From Sphingomonadales bacterium (GTDB lineage Bacteria; Pseudomonadota; Alphaproteobacteria; Sphingomonadales; Sphingomonadaceae): a stretch of DNA of 64,000 bases. The stretch covers positions 158,308-222,307 of the forward strand of contig JADKHG010000004.1 of NCBI GenBank assembly GCA_016721875.1, read 5' to 3'. Below, in pieces: positions 62,393 to 64,000 of the stretch (position 1 is the stretch's first letter; the number at the start of each line of letters is the position of its first letter). The notes under the pieces were generated by a model, which did no database searches, was not told the origin of the DNA, and worked only from the letters and a program-made list of their open reading frames with translations. The translations under genes were made by a program, and so were the position numbers.

Positions 62393-63645
62393 AATTTGTT
62401 AGCGCAGGTCCTGCGACGTTCGCCTACGACCTGAACGGCAATCTGACCGGGGACGGCGTGAACAGCTATGTCTAGATGCAAGAGAACCGCTTGGTGAGCG
62501 CAGGTGGCGGCAGCAATGCGCAACTGCGTTATGATCCGCTGGGCCGCTTGTATCAGACCGGCGGCGGAACACCGATCACGCGGTTTCTCTATGATGGCGA
62601 TGAGCTGATTGCGGGAGCCGAAGGCGTGGCGAGGCCACAATATGACCTTACCGGCATAATGCAGCGCCGCTATGTGCATGGCCGCGATATTGATGATCCG
62701 GTGGTGTGGTTCGAAGGCGCATCGACCAGCAACATGGCCGCGCGGATGGTCAACCGCAACTGGCAGGGCAGCGTGGTATCGTACACGACCTGGAGCGGTC
62801 AGGTAATGACGTTCAACGCCGGACAGATTGTTGCGATCAACGCCTATGACGAATGGGGCATCCCCAAGGGCGCAAACACCCCGGCCAACGCTGCTGACGA
62901 CAATATCGGGCGGTTCCAATATACCGGGCAGGCGTGGATACCCGAGCTGGGCATGTATTATTACAAGGCCCGCATCTACTCACCACGTTGGGGCGGTTCA
63001 TGCAGACTGATCCGATTGGCTATGAGGATCAGGTCAATCTCTATGCCTATGTCGCAAATGATCCGGTCAATGGGGTGGATCCGGCTGGGAAGGCGAAGCA
63101 AGAGAATTCAAAGAAGGACAAAAAAGCGGAAGGATTTGTGTTGGGACTGGCGACAGGTGCGATTGATACAGTTTCTGGAATGATAGATAGTCAGGCTAAG
63201 CCATCGATCAAACCAAATCTCACCAAACAGGCTCGAATCGAAACGAAGGCAGCAGGTAAAATTATTTCATCGGCTAGTTGGGCTGTTCAAGTTGCAGTGG
63301 CAGTTGGAGATTACAAAGGTCAAGTGGCAAGTGGCACGCCAAAGGATGAGGCTGCAGTAAATGCTGGTACTAATGCAGTGACATCGATGGCGGTGGGATA
63401 TGTTGCGGGTACAGCTGTAGTAGCCGGTTGCGCCTCATCAGGAGGGTTAGGCTGTGCAGTAGCCGCTGGAGCTGCGGGTGCCGGAGTTGGAATAATTTCT
63501 GACTTGTCTGGGTTTCTAGAGGGTCGCAAACCGCACAACAAATCTGTATAAGTCAGTACGTGATAATCCGAATGTGAAGCCTTATGGGCCAGTGAAGCTA
63601 TGGTTTAGCGTCAACGAGGCGATTGATGATGCAGTGTCAAGATAA
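62393..63645 (+). pseudogene. displaced Rhs C-terminal module 2 (Rhs core segment plus second variable tail)
   Basis: The Rhs core begins abruptly (FAYDLNGNLTGDG), meets a TAG near 62473, and continues LRYDPLGRLYQTGGGTP, RYVHGRDIDDPVVWFEG up to ARIYSP. A lost C in the run 62983-62984 shifts the frame, which resumes as LGRFMQTDPIGYEDQVNLYA and NGVDPAG. The tail has a charged start, then a Gly/Ala-rich hydrophobic stretch (VAGCASSGGLGCAVAAGAAG). The frame formally ends at 63551; one extra A near 63540 would extend it to NLYKSVRDNPNVKPYG... ending 63645. Either a silent cassette or an intact tip with sequence errors. Confidence 0.7.
62769..63090 (+). repeat. Rhs core direct repeat, copy 2
   Basis: Partner of 60947-61268, about 320 bases with few differences. 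The one-base length differences (CCCCAAGGG here against CCCCGGGG there; CACCACG here against GCCCACG there) account for the different frame breaks of the two modules. Confidence 0.8.
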
Positions 63646-64000
63646 TAAAGACGTCATATGCCTCATGAAGGTAAAACTTTCGTATATTATTCCTGGGATG
63701 TCAATTGTTTTTACCATTTTCGCTTTACCAATTTATACTGGATTTAATTTGGATAGCAGTGCCTACTATAGGGCATTTGGAAACTATATTTTTGTTATCT
63801 TAGGTATCTGTATATTATTAACGGCAAAATTCTATTCTCAGTTTTTTATCTATAGAAATTGCTTTGTAAGGCTCTCTACAAGGGGTTTACACGTTGGTGG
63901 ACATATAGCTATGTCATTTGAAGATTCTTCTGTCGATTTAAATGTTAAAGTATCTGGAAATGATATTATTTTTAAAAACAATGACAAAATATTTATTCTC
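63626..64000 (+). CDS. AT-rich membrane protein, candidate immunity protein for Rhs tail 2 (3' end outside the window)
   Basis: Open frame from ATG 63626/63629 (GAGG six bases upstream) to the window end: a start overlapping the last codons of Rhs tail 2, then MKVKLSYIIPGMSIVFTIFA, a second helix IFVILGICILLTAKFY, and a soluble part. Two transmembrane helices and very low GC suit a membrane-located immunity protein. The overlap with tail 2 supports translational coupling. An alternative start is ATG 63665. Confidence 0.55.
   Translation, partial: MMQCQDNKDVICLMKVKLSYIIPGMSIVFTIFALPIYTGFNLDSSAYYRAFGNYIFVILGICILLTAKFYSQFFIYRNCFVRLSTRGLHVGGHIAMSFEDSSVDLNVKVSGNDIIFKNNDKIFIL

Noticed and set aside
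62371..62919. Long minus-strand open frame across Rhs copy 2
   Set aside because: It is the antisense of Rhs core sequence; its translation recurs at the other Rhs copy only because the DNA repeats.

Overview
The window looks like a chromosomal segment of an alphaproteobacterium of the order Sphingomonadales (Sphingorhabdus/Sphingopyxis-like; genus is inference). The basis is moderately high GC, a CcrM-type GANTC methyltransferase, an aa3 oxidase subunit IV gene joined to a split pntAA/pntAB/pntB set, an XrtA/PEP-CTERM exopolysaccharide regulatory cluster, large TonB receptors, and long P. aeruginosa-type isocitrate lyase facing a ScfR-type regulator.

Layout. 1-5.3 kb (minus): 5' part of a TonB receptor, PrmA, a B3-type metallo-beta-lactamase, a short-chain dehydrogenase and a soluble methyl-accepting protein. 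5.4-8.1 kb: sdhC-sdhD-sdhA without an adjacent sdhB. 8.1-13.6 kb: small membrane protein, LysE exporter, CreD, FMN alpha-hydroxyacid oxidase, zinc metallopeptidase, 3-hydroxybutyrate dehydrogenase. 13.7-17.6 kb: glyoxylate locus (aceA with a 54-codon follower gene and terminator, divergent scfR). 17.6-24.5 kb: a giant phosphoesterase, a PhoB-like regulator with a dead receiver, and a divergent TonB receptor separated from it by two Pho-box-like repeats. 24.5-27.3 kb: GDYXXLXY/DUF2157 pair and GDP-mannose pyrophosphorylase. 27.5-34.3 kb: polyprenyl glycosylphosphotransferase-prsK-prsR-prsT. 34.3-42.7 kb: GntR regulator, nitroreductase, POT peptide transporter, paired amidohydrolases, NnrU, aldo/keto reductase and dicarboxylate symporter. 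42.8-48.7 kb: glmM, DUF1272, thiD-VOC fusion, rnhB, ccrM, folP. 48.7-59.3 kb: unknown secreted proteins, DUF2177, a sigma-54 activator, aa3 subunit IV with an interrupted pnt operon, an Asp/Glu racemase-like protein, a beta-helix/diheme cytochrome pair, hspQ and tRNA-Ser(CGA). 59.3-64 kb: an accessory island behind the tRNA with a PD-(D/E)XK-like protein, a truncated gene, and two displaced Rhs C-terminal modules, each followed by an AT-rich candidate immunity gene.

Five otherwise ordinary genes (MCP, glmM, folP, a secreted protein, the beta-helix protein) are each broken by one base, at or next to a short homopolymer. Since glmM is normally essential, I read most of these as sequence errors and give merged coordinates.

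Most interesting: eight GANTC sites within about 150 bases upstream of the GANTC methyltransferase gene; the unphosphorylatable PhoB-like regulator with Pho-box-like repeats facing both divergent genes, next to a phosphoesterase with an unknown ~590-residue N-terminal region; and the Rhs module array.
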